Source of the DNA: Polytrichum commune
Taxonomy: Eukaryota; Streptophyta; Polytrichopsida; Polytrichales; Polytrichaceae
Direction of reading: 5' to 3'
NCBI GenBank assembly: GCA_950295325.1
Contig: OX485807.1
Coordinates: 30,477,666 to 30,537,665 of the forward strand
Length of the DNA: 60,000 nt
The position numbers and the translations under genes were made by a program. How positions within the stretch are numbered: position 1 is the first letter of the stretch; each line of letters begins with the position of its first letter. Below the pieces are notes generated by a model. It did not search any database. It had not been told where the DNA came from and was given only the letters and a program-made list of their open reading frames with translations. This document shows, piece after piece, positions 42,864 through 52,628 of this stretch.

Positions 42864-43951
42864 CTTCATTTGAGTCGCTTTCCGGAGTTGCAGCTTCTTT
42901 GTCGCTCTTGCTTGTTTTGTCTATTCGCCCACGTCGCCGCCTGTGTCGCGCACCTCTCCTTGAGGAGTGCCCGAAACACCATGGGCACAAGGGGGACCCC
43001 GGAGTGACACCCGGGACTTGTGGCGCCGTTGGTGAGAGGGCCCAAGTGATCCTAGTGTGGGTGAGGGCCCCGGGCGTTGGGAACGCCTCCCACCCACAAA
43101 GACTAGGAGGTACAAGGGAAAGGCCATGAGCTATGCGTAGCTCATGGCGTGGTGATTCTAGAAAGCTCAAGAACACCTCAATCCGAGGTGTGAGCTAGGA
43201 GTTATGGCCATTTGAGTGGGGCGCTGTCCCGGGACAGCGCCCTGTTACAGCAGTGCCTGGGAGTGATTCCCGGGACTGCCAAGGTTCAAACAGGCATAAC
43301 TTCCTCAATACTTGCCCGAATGGGGCAAGTGAGGAGTCCATTGGCATCTACGTGAAGCGTAGATGAAGATGGAGTGGTTGGTTGTTATGATCAGACATCA
43401 TACAAGGAAGTTATGATGGTCTGAAGCTGCTGGGCGGTTCTAGGCCCAGCAGCTAAAGGAAAATGTCCACTTGGCCCCAACTCTTGGTAGAGAGACAAGA
43501 GGTTGGTTGACGGTGGGGTAGGGGCCCCGCGTGAAGTCCTAGAGGCTTATATGGGTGAGGTGGTGTGGCCTCACCCACCCGAGGCCGAACGGCACGGCCT
43601 CCATGGGCATTGGCCCATTGTGAGGCCATAGTTGCCTAGTATGGTTCGGGTTGTTGTAGTGTTGCTCCGGCAACGCGATGATCAACATAGGATTGGACTT
43701 CCATGGATGGAAGTCCACATCCAAGAAATGAGTTACCGATTAAGGGGTGAGTCCCGAAAGCAAAGTAGGAGGGTTGGTTCCCTCCTATGAACTATAAGGT
43801 CCGGGGTAGGAGGAGCTAACCATTAGCATGGCGGAATGCAAATGGTTAGCGCTCGTAACCTTTGCTAGAATTGAAAATTGGCAAGATTGTCAAGGGGGGC
43901 TAGCATGGGTTGCGACAGCCTGGAACTTGTACCAGCATCTGCATCCTCCAT
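42864..43951 (-). pseudogene. Basic N-terminal exon, split by a solo LTR-A
   Basis: ATG at 43951 in a good context (accatgg), MEDADAGTSS. The frame continues across the LTR-A, once one target duplication is removed, into an Arg-rich stretch (RRRRGRIDKTSKSDK) and ends SNE at donor gaag|gtgtgt (42863). The frame is also open upstream of the ATG back to an acceptor-like cttcag (near 44015), so the exon may start earlier and join the 44.5-kb exon. Confidence 0.55.
42944..43917 (+). mobile_element. Solo LTR-A (copy 3), GCCTG target duplication
   Basis: 974 bp, TGTCGC to GCGACA, flanked by GCCTG (42939-42943 and 43918-43922). Closely similar to 643-1617 and 2125-3098. It interrupts the Arg-rich exon of the ParB-methyltransferase gene inside the MULE, so it arrived after the MULE was assembled. 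Confidence 0.92.
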
Positions 43952-44450
43952 GGTGCGCGCTCTTGCTTCTTGTGTATATTGTTGCCGTCGCACTTCAAAA
44001 GAGGATGTCTGAAGACATTACGAAGAGTATGGCTTCAAGAGATTAGGGTAAGTCGGACTCAAAAAAAAAAAAAAAAAAACAAGTAAAAATTTGGTAGATT
44101 TCAGTCTATGGAATCTTTGCTATAATTTTTTCAAATATCCTAAGTTATTTCCACAAAAATCTAGTGCATAGATTAAAGCCTTGCCATTCAGTCCATTTTT
44201 TTTCAGAATTATTGGAGATAATATCAATTTTACATAAATCGCCAAAGTCTACTAAAACTAATATGGTTAGATTTCCTGCATAAAATCTTCATATTTTGAA
44301 GATTTTAGAAGAATCTAAGATGCTCTAATTGTTTTTTGGCTCTAAAACATGCAAAACAAAATTATTTTGTTCATGCTATATACCGTTGGAATCGTATTTT
44401 CGGTGTGCACAATATAGTATACATTATATACTTCTAAATTTATTTTCATT

Positions 44451-45413
44451 TTAAATTTCTTCTCTTATCATTTCTTTCGTACAACTTACCTCCAACTCCA
44501 CCTCAGAAGATTGTTCTTCTTTTTCGTATTGTGTGGCTTGCTCTTCGTCGATGGCTTTATCATAATCTTCCTCCTCTTCATCTTCTTCATTGCATTCAGA
44601 GACAATATGTGGTTGAGCTTCACATGTAGGAGTTTGGTGTTCGAAGACATCTTCCGTTATCATTTCGCATGCCACAATATCTTCGTACGTCAAATTTCTT
44701 GTTGTACCTGATAGGTCCAGTCCTTTCATTCGAGGAATACGTCTATTCATTCTAGCCCTTGACAATTGTCTCTTACTTGAAAAACGAAAGCTATTTTTTC
44801 GCCTACTTTTTTTCCTACCCTTCACTGGAGTAACCACTGCTAACATGAATAAATGACGTTCTTTTACATTTAAACACATTCAGCTACCCTCTGCACTACA
44901 TTGTTACTCTCAACAACATGCATTTCATGGATGTTAATCATGATTCGGCCACTAAATTTATGAACTCCAAACAGAAGTCACGGTCTCAGCATAGATAGAG
45001 AGGCTTCGTGAAGGTGATGGACTTGCTAGAAATTTTGGTTCTTAAAAAAAAGATCGCCAACGTCACATTACTAGCACCTGACAACATAGATGTGTTAATA
45101 CCCATCATAATCCAACTAAATATATACATAATATAATATAAATATAAATTATACAATCAACCATATGAATATTTTGAACAAGATAAACAAATAACATTTT
45201 GTTAAGGAATACATAGCAAAATAATTTCAAATCAAACAATTTCAGAAGTTGACTTACCTTTTTGTTTGTTCTGTTTTGTGAACTCGTCTTCATTTCCGAC
45301 TCCGAAATACCATCGTCTGCATGCTCTTTGCTCTTTGCACCTTCATCGTCTTCCGCCTTCCTATGTCTTTTCTTCCGCCTCACTGGTATTCTCTCTACAT
45401 GTTCTACAATCAT
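44451..45413 (-). pseudogene. Basic-then-acidic exons, probable 5' end of the ParB-methyltransferase gene
   Basis: Exon 45413-45258 starts MIVEHVERIPVRRKKRHRK, strongly basic, and ends at donor aag|gtaagt. Exon 44837-44488 goes from TPVKGRKKSRRKNSFRF to an acidic run (ECNEEDEEEEDYDKAIDEE) and ends at donor gag|gtaagt. The second exon joins in phase to the open frame leading into 43951. The first two exons are one base out of phase, either from decay or a different splice site. It could also be a small separate gene. It lies between the methyltransferase and the divergent transposase. The composition suggests a nuclear DNA- or histone-binding protein. Confidence 0.4.
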
Positions 45414-46022
45414 TGTTGTCTATGATATATCTTCTACCACTCCACTTTCATACATTTGTTTAGTGTTTAGAGCTCACTTAAACCTGACGCACATTACGAT
45501 CATCAGTGTTGCAATTGGCGTCCAATGATCAAGTTGTTTTAACGCGTCTTTCACTCTGCTTCTATTTTTATTATATCCGCCAAATTTCTCTGATATTCCA
45601 ACCTACCACATTGACTTTGTTCTATTTATAATGGCCAATCATTTACTTCTCCGGTCAATTTTAATTGTTCATGCATCTACATCCAGCCTACACAGTCGTA
45701 TTTTAAAACTCTGCCAACTTGTTTATTATTTTACGCCGTTTTCTCCATGATATCCGTGTCCGTATTTCTCCCATGTGATAATCTTATATTACACAACTCC
45801 TTTGTTAGTTCAAGTTTCCTATGGCTTAATTTCTAAAGGAGATATTTTTTGGGATCTGGTTTAGGATTCTATGCCTTCCTTGCAAATATTCTCTGTCTAC
45901 TATTATGATCTGTCTCCTTTTGTATTATTGGATGCTATGGTATCACCTCTTTTAATTTACATCCATTATTATATTTTCCATCATTCAATACAAAAGCGAT
46001 GTTGATCTAAGATTATTGTCAT
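45414..46022. promoter_or_regulatory. Head-to-head promoter region of the MULE
   Basis: A 609-bp AT-rich interval between the first codons of the minus-strand gene (45413) and the plus-strand transposase (46023 or 46050). It must hold both promoters if both are transcribed. No palindrome array and no obvious TATA pair was identified. Confidence 0.4.
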
Positions 46023-49000
46023 GTGTTGTTCATCTTTTCCTTCTTCTCCATGGCTACCATTAGAGCTCATGGATCTTTTGTTCCCTTCATTTTGCCACTT
46101 CAAGATGATGATCATGTCAATGTCTCAGAGGATTTGCTTAGTCTGAGATTCAACCTCCAGATAGGAACCATGTATTTAGAGCAGGAGATGTATTCTGCAG
46201 ATGGAGAGGTGTATGAAACGGTTTTGGTTCAAAAAAATAGATTCGAGGTTGGTTTTATGTGGATCTTAGGACCTGGTTCATTTAGGGTAATAGGTCTTTC
46301 TGAATCTCAGATGCAAGCTTCAACTGTCATCTTGACAAACGAATCCGGTACATCCACCGTTCAAATTTCCTATGTCGCACGTGTTAAATTTGAACCCACT
46401 GATGACCGTGTGTTTGTGCTATCAGATTTGGAAGATGACATTTCTGCATCTGTTGATCTTTCAAACACATCGTCGTTTCCATTTAAAAGTCTTCATTTCA
46501 CTTCTTCACAGCTTCCTATACATGTAGCCAAATCTCCATGCGGTCCTATATACAAGAGTTTGGTTCCCCAGCTCTCACCTTCTCAACGTCCTCCACTACA
46601 TCCTTCACCTTCATCTATAGGGTTGACTATCGTTGATGCTTTGAAGCTTACAAAGTCTAGAAAAAGATCAAAGTCAGATCTCGCATCCATTGATTTTGAT
46701 AGTATAGATGTTCATGATGTCAAGTACTTACCATCTTCTTTTAATGGTGATGTTTTGTTTCTCTTACCCCTTGTGGCACTTAAAGCTCCAAGTACGTATG
46801 GCCGCTCAATGGACGGCATGGACAAGATGTGCGACGGTCACCCTTGGTGCACCACCAAAACCACCAATATCCAAAATGATTTTGGATTGTCCTTCCGGCG
46901 CTCCATTTGTGCTGGTCATCTCCAATGTCCTAATGACTACTGTGTTTACATGAATCGCAATGGGGACCTCCAGAACAACATTGAATGGGCCGGTTCAACT
47001 TCTCTCCCATTTGCTGTGGGTAATGTTCCTCCTACTAGGTCCACTGTCAAGTGTAAGGTATGTCGTTCCACACCTGTGTGCATTGCTTTATGTCATGTTT
47101 GAATCCTATACATCCATTCCACATTTGTTGGAATGTCCAGGGCTTGCATTCATATTGGTGTACATGATCACCCTGTGGCCAATGGTACATGCCGTGAGTC
47201 ATTGGACATGGTATACCAGTGCGTTGCAAATGAAGTATTGAAAACGCCCACAGCCAAAAATTCAGCCATAGTTATGGCAGCAAACAAACAATTATTGGCC
47301 AATTACCTTCTCAAATCTCCCACAAATGTCGAAGGCCATCACTTGGTTGGTTCATCCCTAGAGGTTGTCATGGACAAATTCAGCACTCTTGCGTCTCCGA
47401 ATTGTCGTAACTTTGTATCCGGATCAAAGCGTTTTTTGCGTAGTGGAATGGGAACTATGGATAGTATTATGGCACTCAAAGACCACTCTGCTTTCAAGTT
47501 CGTCCATGGTAGTCGGTTTCCAGGGCAGTCAAAGGACAAAGTGTTTGTTTTCAAGATGTCTGTAGACCTTCTAGGTAGTGGTGTGGAGCTTGTGAAGAGG
47601 ATGCAAGTCGGTGGGGACATGGAGAATTCATGGATTATGTTTGACCATATCAAACGTTTGAAGGACTGGACGACCATGGCTTGCCATGTGTACGACAGTC
47701 GATACTGTAAAGTGTTGATTATTGCGTGTTGTGACATGCAATCTGAAGATGGTGCAGCACAAATTCTCTTTTGGGAAAATTTGAATACTGTCATGGCAGA
47801 AAATGGTGTACCAAACGTAAACTTCAAAGGGTTTATGACTGATAGTGCTTAAGATAATTGGAATGCAGTGAGGGCGATTTACGGGGATGGTGATCCAAGT
47901 CTACCCATGGTTGCACATGAGCGTACATGTCTTTTCCATTGGTCTGCGAGCTTGGATAAGGTGACCCAAAAGTATATCAAACCATCCTTGCAGTTTCAAC
48001 ACAAGCAAATATGCAAGGATTACAAAGACGCAAAAACGATGGACGACGCCGAGACTAAGTATCATGTGATTCGTTCTTGGTGGTTGTCATCCGGAGCTGC
48101 CTCAGAAGAAGACATCCTTGGCCTTTCAGAGTGATTGGGTTTTTGGCACTTTCGTTACAGACAATGGGGTGGTCATATGCTATTTGTAAGTACATATCAA
48201 ATTTCATTCTTCAATGTCATTCATTTTTCTTCCACTGTTATATATATCTTCTATTTTTCTTATCCTTATATTTGTATGTTGTTCATAGAATATGACAATA
48301 GAAGAACGTGCGGAAATGCCAACATGCAACCTTGCAGAGACTGTACACAACAAATGGCTCCAACAGTCCGGCAACAATATGACTTGTTTATATGAAGCTA
48401 CAGTGGACGACATGATTCGTGCCTTCATGCAAATTGCAAATTACCGGACATGGTTGAAAGGGGGGTCTGATGGTAAAGGTCCTGATTTGGCATCCTTGAA
48501 ACTCAAAGCGGCTGCCAGGTGTGGAGATCCAAAAATGTTGGCCGATGCCATGAAGTCTTATCCAGGGGCAGAAGACGTCAACACGAGAGATTGTGCATTG
48601 GAAGGGTCAGAGCTCTTTGGTTCCACCAAACGCAAACTCAACCTACCACCGGGTGTTGATTGTGACTCTCATCGACCCGACAAAGTGAACTATTCCATTC
48701 CTCGTCCCAACACCCGAGCAACTTGTCAACGCATAGAGGAATCATTGAGTTCTGCAATTCATGGTGTGACTCATACTACATCCGTGTTAGAGACTGATTG
48801 TCTTGCTTCTAAGTGGCACATTGTAAGATTGCCACCCAACTCAGCCAAACGTTGTTGGGCACTGCAAGCCATTACAGGGACTATGTGCAATGCCAAAGTC
48901 GGGACTGGGAAACATGGCACACCTGCTCCAACATACAAAGGGCTCAGGAAGGAATTTCGCTCTCCCAACAATGTGGAGTATGAATTTTGGTTTTGTCCTG

Positions 49001-49656
49001 ACAACATCAAACGTTGTGTGAGTGGCAGTAAGAAGAAATATGTGTTGGATTGGCCTATAGTACCCAACACGTGGCCAGTGAAGATAGGTACCAATCTATC
49101 GAGAGAGGAGGTTTTGGCACTTGAAGATGCTGGATTTCAACTACAGCAGAGGGAGGCATTGTCTCCTCGTCGTAGGCTTTCAACAATCGCAACTCTTCCC
49201 ATCCCTCGCTCGCATTTTTCTATGCCACCAAACCCAGACGCCCACCCTACATTTAGATTTGGGAAGACAGTTTGTCGTAATCCAACAGCACCTCTGGCGG
49301 ATCACAAAAATAAATGGGAGAGCGCCGGACTCATGGAAGGTTACTATGTGGTTGGGGTCACTGCCATTCCATATCCGGGCTTTGGAGTGATAATCAACAT
49401 TGTCTCCAAGCAGGATATCACCTACCATGTCACAATTGGAGATATCCCGCATTGCACATGTCCAGATTTCACGAAAATGTCCTCTCATGCATTGGGAAAG
49501 AAAGGAAAATGGGTGTATTGTAAACATCTTTATTATATGTTTAGATTTTTGTGCAAGGTGGATTACGAGAGTGACAAGTTCATTCATGCACCTACATATA
49601 CCTATAATGAGGTCATGCGACTACTTGAACTTGTTGGTATTGTAGAATGTGAGTAG
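46023..49656 (+). pseudogene. MULE transposase with DDE and SWIM domains
   Basis: The better start is ATG 46050 (MATIRAHGSF). Order: an N-terminal region with a Cys/His cluster (CAGHLQCPNDYC, CKVCRSTPVC), then the DDE core (FVFKMSVDLLGSG; NFKGFMTDSA). After an intron at 48186-48288 come NLAETVHNKW, with the likely catalytic Glu, and a SWIM zinc finger near the end (HCTCPDF ... CKHLYYMF), which is typical of MULE transposases. Three in-frame stops break it: TGA 47100-47102, TAA 47850-47852 and TGA 48132-48134. Each is explained by one C-to-T or G-to-A change. Otherwise the frame is intact, so inactivation is recent. It would act on the octamer-bearing ends. Confidence 0.85.
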
Positions 49657-50478
49657 TATTGCAAGTGTTCTATTAAGCAACATATATTTGAATGTCAATA
49701 AATGACATGTTTTGGTTTGGATTATTATATTAAAAATTAGCAGTGGATTGAAAGTATTTCAAATGATTCAGTAACTTCATTTTTATTTAGACTGCGACCC
49801 AACCATGTGTGGTTTGATTGATTCACACGGATAAATAATAACACGTTTCTAAAAATAAAAAATAATTAAGAAGATTCTACGCACATCCGCGTAGTAACGT
49901 CTTCTTGGTATCCGCCTATAGATTATTCCTGCTTTATCACTAGCTCAATTTGGGATAGCACCAATCAATGTAACCAACCGGATTCGAACCCGGGTTGATC
50001 CAGACCTAATACCAGTCTCTTACACAACTCGCATCCACAGGCGGATGTCTCAAAACCTAGTAGCTACCTACATATTCACTATTTCTAATATATAATTTTC
50101 TTTCTTTTGTAGATTCTGGGCCTTTATTCAACCCGTGAGCAGTTTGAGTGGCTCACAATTATGGCACCGACATATATGTATAATGAGGTTATGCACCTAC
50201 TTGAATTTGCTGGTGTTGTAGAATGTGAGTAGTTGTACAAGTGCTAGTTGTAGCTACATGTATAAGGATGTCAATAAATGACATGTATTGGCTTGAATTA
50301 TTATAATAAAAGTCAGCGATGGATTGAAAGTGTTTTAAATGATCCATGGAAATAGGGCCCTTTCACTTGTGCTTCATTTAAAATATTGGCAATTTACAAT
50401 TGAAAATATGCAATTAATTTGTCAAAAATTTGGTTGTAAACCCTAAACCCGTGTGTCTTTACTAAATTTGGATTCATT
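49657..50478. repeat. Duplicated 3' end of the transposase gene around a SINE-like insert
   Basis: Sequence at about 50160-50340 repeats 49585-49770: the last coding block (acctataatgaggtcatgcg, ending gtagaatgtgagtag) and the following untranslated region with caataaatgacatg. The copy has no upstream coding sequence, so it is a partial duplication. Between the two copies lies the SINE-like stretch at 49910-50100. No other gene. Confidence 0.65.
49910..50060 (-). mobile_element. Possible tRNA-derived SINE (B-box only)
   Basis: On the minus strand ggttcgaatcc (49980-49990) matches the RNA polymerase III B box, as in tRNA T-arms. I could not place a convincing A box 30-60 bases upstream, the T-stem does not pair properly, and no tRNA cloverleaf forms. 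A fragmentary SINE or a tRNA relic is the best guess. Confidence 0.3.
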
Positions 50479-50541
50479 GCTCATGTGTTACTGCTCACCG
50501 CTCACCGCTCACTGCTCATCGCTCATAAGATAGCTTCCCTC
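50479..50541 (-). repeat. Right terminal inverted repeat of the MULE
   Basis: Reading inward on the minus strand: GAGGGAAGCTATCTT, then octamers of the GTGAGCGG type. It matches the left end with one gap and a few changes. Flanked by the 9-bp duplication at 50542-50550. Confidence 0.85.
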
Positions 50542-50550
50542 ATGACCGTA

Positions 50551-50942
50551 GTGGCAATATTGTACCCAAGGTCGGAGGAGGTCGTGGGCCTCAATTCTTA
50601 AAGGTCCTGAGGAAGAACCTCTGGGTGGGCGTCCCTATGTTGGAGGGGGTTCCCCACGGTTGTTGGCCCACCCCGGATAACACACTCCTCATTGAAGACA
50701 GCCCGGCAAAGAGTATTCTCAATCCCCCGGGCAATTGCATATTCCCAGATCCTTGGGAAAGCGATAAAAATGACAACTTTCTAGAGAGTGAACTAAGACC
50801 CTACATTAGGAAGCTTGCCTATCACCCCGGAAGTGTCCCGGATTTTGTGCTCTCCAACCCAATTGGCAATAGGCCTCTAGGCCCACAAGATGAGGAATTT
50901 AGGAGATTGTACGGCTACGCTAGACTCAATAAATTAATATGA
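50551..50942 (+). pseudogene. FCP1-like HAD domain, C-terminal half
   Basis: It continues SGNIVPK directly after the MULE target duplication, in the frame of 37366. NTLLIEDSPAKSILNPPGN is the conserved FCP1 motif near the C-terminus, followed by ESELRPYIRKLA, usual for the domain end. The frame stops TGA at 50940-50942 after YGYARLNKLI. That may be the true C-terminus of the protein; the exons further on may then be another gene. Confidence 0.75.
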
Positions 50943-51034
50943 AAACTTTGATAATTTTGGGTTTGTACTTGGACTCTCCGTGTAAATATCTAACCTTTCT
51001 CCCCTTATTTTTGTAATGTATTCTTGTGTCTTAG

Positions 51035-51936
51035 TTGCCTCACCAAGCACCCCAAAGTGTCGTCAATGGCATGTCTGCATCACGGCCAGGCCCCACATCC
51101 CCTTCCTTGGGTATGAGCGACGTTGCAATGCCTTCAATATTCCAATTTTCGGCCGTCGATGTTGCCTCTGCTATTGATTACTCCAAAGACTCCGGGTTTG
51201 AAGACGGAGTCGTGGATAGCCCTCCTGCAAAGGTTGCAAAACTCAATTACGCTCCAAGTCCATCTCCATCTCCCCTCCGCAATGAGAAGCACGTCCGTAA
51301 CCCACGGTCGACCAGACGCCTTTGCATGGATGAACCCCAAATTGATGTCCCGGCGTTTACGAACGTCCCTCTCGGGCTTGTATCTACCCCCCTCGATGTC
51401 CCAGAAGCTCTAACCAGCACCCCGAAGGCGAAGGTGCCCAACTATTGGCATTCTCAAGTTTTTCCTTGATGTTTTCCGTGTATTATTGCATTTCAGCTTC
51501 TTGGGTTTTTCGGACTTCCATCCGTAACTTGTAACCACTTATACTAACCCACTTCATTATATATATTTATGATCATTGTTCAGACCCCAATATACACGAA
51601 TGTGGGTCATCCTCGACTTTGTCATTGGATAGGCGAACACTGAAGACTGCTTCTTGCGAGTCTGATCGTTGTTTGGCCCTACGGAAGAGTGCAAGACATT
51701 CGGTTTCCCAATCACATTCGTATTCCACTCACAATACCACAACCCACAAATCGGTAGCACGTCAGCAAATATGGGCAAATGGCACATATTTGGGACCAGT
51801 CAATAAACAAGGTTACAGCCGCGGATCTGAGATCTTTAGAGCAATGGATGCCATTAAAGCAAAAGAAAAAGAAATGGCCGCAAAGGCTATTGCAAAAATA
51901 CAAGTAGTGAGTCGTATTCACGATCCAAACGTATAG
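51035..51936 (+). pseudogene. Downstream exons of unknown function
   Basis: Exon 51035 follows acceptor gtgtcttag and encodes a Ser/Pro-rich stretch (LPHQAPQSVVNGMSASRPG) ending YWHSQVFP. A second block, about 51583-51936, after a likely acceptor in ttcag (near 51578), gives LSLDRRTLKTASCESDR to a short Lys/Ala coiled segment (AKEKEMAAKAIAKIQ). No domain. Degenerate palindrome cores (aagcacgtccgtaac, 51287; acttccatccgtaactt, 51515) occur. Position and codon continuity suggest the 3' end of the host gene, but this is not proven. Confidence 0.4.
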
Positions 51937-52180
51937 GCTATTATTAACATACATTTAGTAGTGGGATTATATTTCTAGGACTTTGGCCTAATATTGGATA
52001 TTCCACATGTATTTTGTACTTCAACCCTACTCAATAAATATGATATCGATTTTGTATATGCAAATGTTTTCATATATCCCGTGTTCTTATTTGCGTTTGT
52101 GTGTTTCCATGTATTTGAGTCTCATATCTGTATCCTAAATTGGGAACATAGCATCTTTGTACTGTTTTCCTTCCTACAAT
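51937..52180. other. Likely 3' flank of the host gene
   Basis: AT-rich with no supported frame. An aataaa-type signal occurs near 52032 (caataaatatga), a possible polyadenylation region for the exons above. Confidence 0.3.
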
Positions 52181-52608
52181 TGTGAAAGCCACGTCCTTAA
52201 ATAGTCTCAAAATCAAGAAAAAGTCTCCAATTAACAAATATAGTGTTTTGTTGTTCCTCTCATAGAATTGAATTTTAGAATTAGAGTTGTGTGGGAATTA
52301 GTAGAAGTTTAGTGGAATTAGTAGAATTCATAGAGACTTGTAGGGGACTTAGTAAGGTTAAGTGTGGTAGTTGGTCGAATTAGTTGATAGGCAGCTTGTA
52401 GCCAAGGCTGCGGGGTGGACCCTTGAGAAGGCCAATGCTCTACCTATTCAAGAGACTAGCATTAATAAAGCATCATGATTTCAAGTGAGTTGGGAGCTTG
52501 TTGAGATGGAAGTATATTCCATGTTACCACGAGCTTTGGTATGACACATGTGATTCTCTAAATCATCACCCGGACTAGGACGCTTAGGGGTGGTGGGTTT
52601 GGCCTCAC
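52181..52608 (+). repeat. Diverged, shortened relative of LTR-D
   Basis: The right end (gacgcttaggggtggtgggtttggcctcaca) and an inner block (cttgtagccaaggctgcgggg ... gaccc) match the corresponding LTR-D positions near 31060-31357. The left start tgtgaaagccac resembles an internal LTR-D block at about 30727. No target duplication was found, so it is a truncated or old copy. Confidence 0.6.
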
Positions 52609-52628
52609 ACCAACTCATTAGCAAAGAT

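Larger units (their letters stand above)
38058..45413 (-). pseudogene. MULE-borne ParB-like + class-beta-like DNA methyltransferase gene
   Basis: A minus-strand exon chain: 45413-45258 and 44837-44488 (basic then acidic N-terminus), 43951-43918 continuing 42943-42864 across a solo LTR-A, 41981-41416 (ParB-like, DGNHR), about 41300-41110, 40942-40528, about 40410-39540, 39404-39056 (motif IV region), 38954-38672 and 38575-38398 (motifs X and I), and a Ser/Asp-rich tail to 38058. The order motif IV then motif I is that of class-beta amino-methyltransferases (N6-adenine or N4-cytosine type). The product would be a nuclear DNA-modifying protein. Stops and homopolymer frameshifts make this copy dead. 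The 45.4-44.5 kb exons are linked to the rest only by open frame and phase, so they are less sure. Confidence 0.65.
37367..50541. mobile_element. Mutator-like element (MULE) with two divergent genes, 13.2 kb
   Basis: A perfect 9-bp duplication ATGACCGTA (37358-37366 and 50542-50550) flanks a 13,175-bp insert. Its ends are inverted repeats of about 50 bp: GGGGGAGTGCTATCTTGTGA at the left, and GAGGGAAGCTATCTTATGAG read inward from the right. Both continue into tandem GTGAGCGG octamers. The 9-bp duplication and the SWIM-domain transposase inside fit the Mutator superfamily. The element carries a transposase (+, from 46023) and a ParB-methyltransferase gene (-, from about 45413 down to 38058), head to head. 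A solo LTR-A and a SINE-like piece are inserted in it. Its FCP1-like target frame is exactly restored around it. Confidence 0.88.
27340..51936 (+). pseudogene. ParB-like + methyltransferase-like + FCP1-like gene, split by four insertions
   Basis: An exon chain with GT-AG introns: 27340-28631, 28764-29284 plus 31363-32165, 32404-32702 plus 33461-34287 plus 36363-36649, 36991-37366 plus 50551-50942, and probably 51035 to 51936. Solo LTR-D, a hAT-like element, solo LTR-C and a MULE interrupt coding sequence. At each, excising the insert with one target duplication keeps or nearly keeps the frame. Order of domains: ParB-like DGQHS, methyltransferase-like motif I, coiled coil, acidic linker, FCP1 homology. 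Introns carry CpG palindromes. Stops at 28191, 28260 and 34005 and a frameshift near 27980 mark a pseudogene. Whether the FCP1 part is the same transcript is inferred from matching intron phase. Confidence 0.6.

Noticed and set aside
49975-50045. tRNA gene on the minus strand
   Set aside because: Only the T-loop consensus is present; the T-stem does not pair beyond two bases and no acceptor, D or anticodon stems were found.
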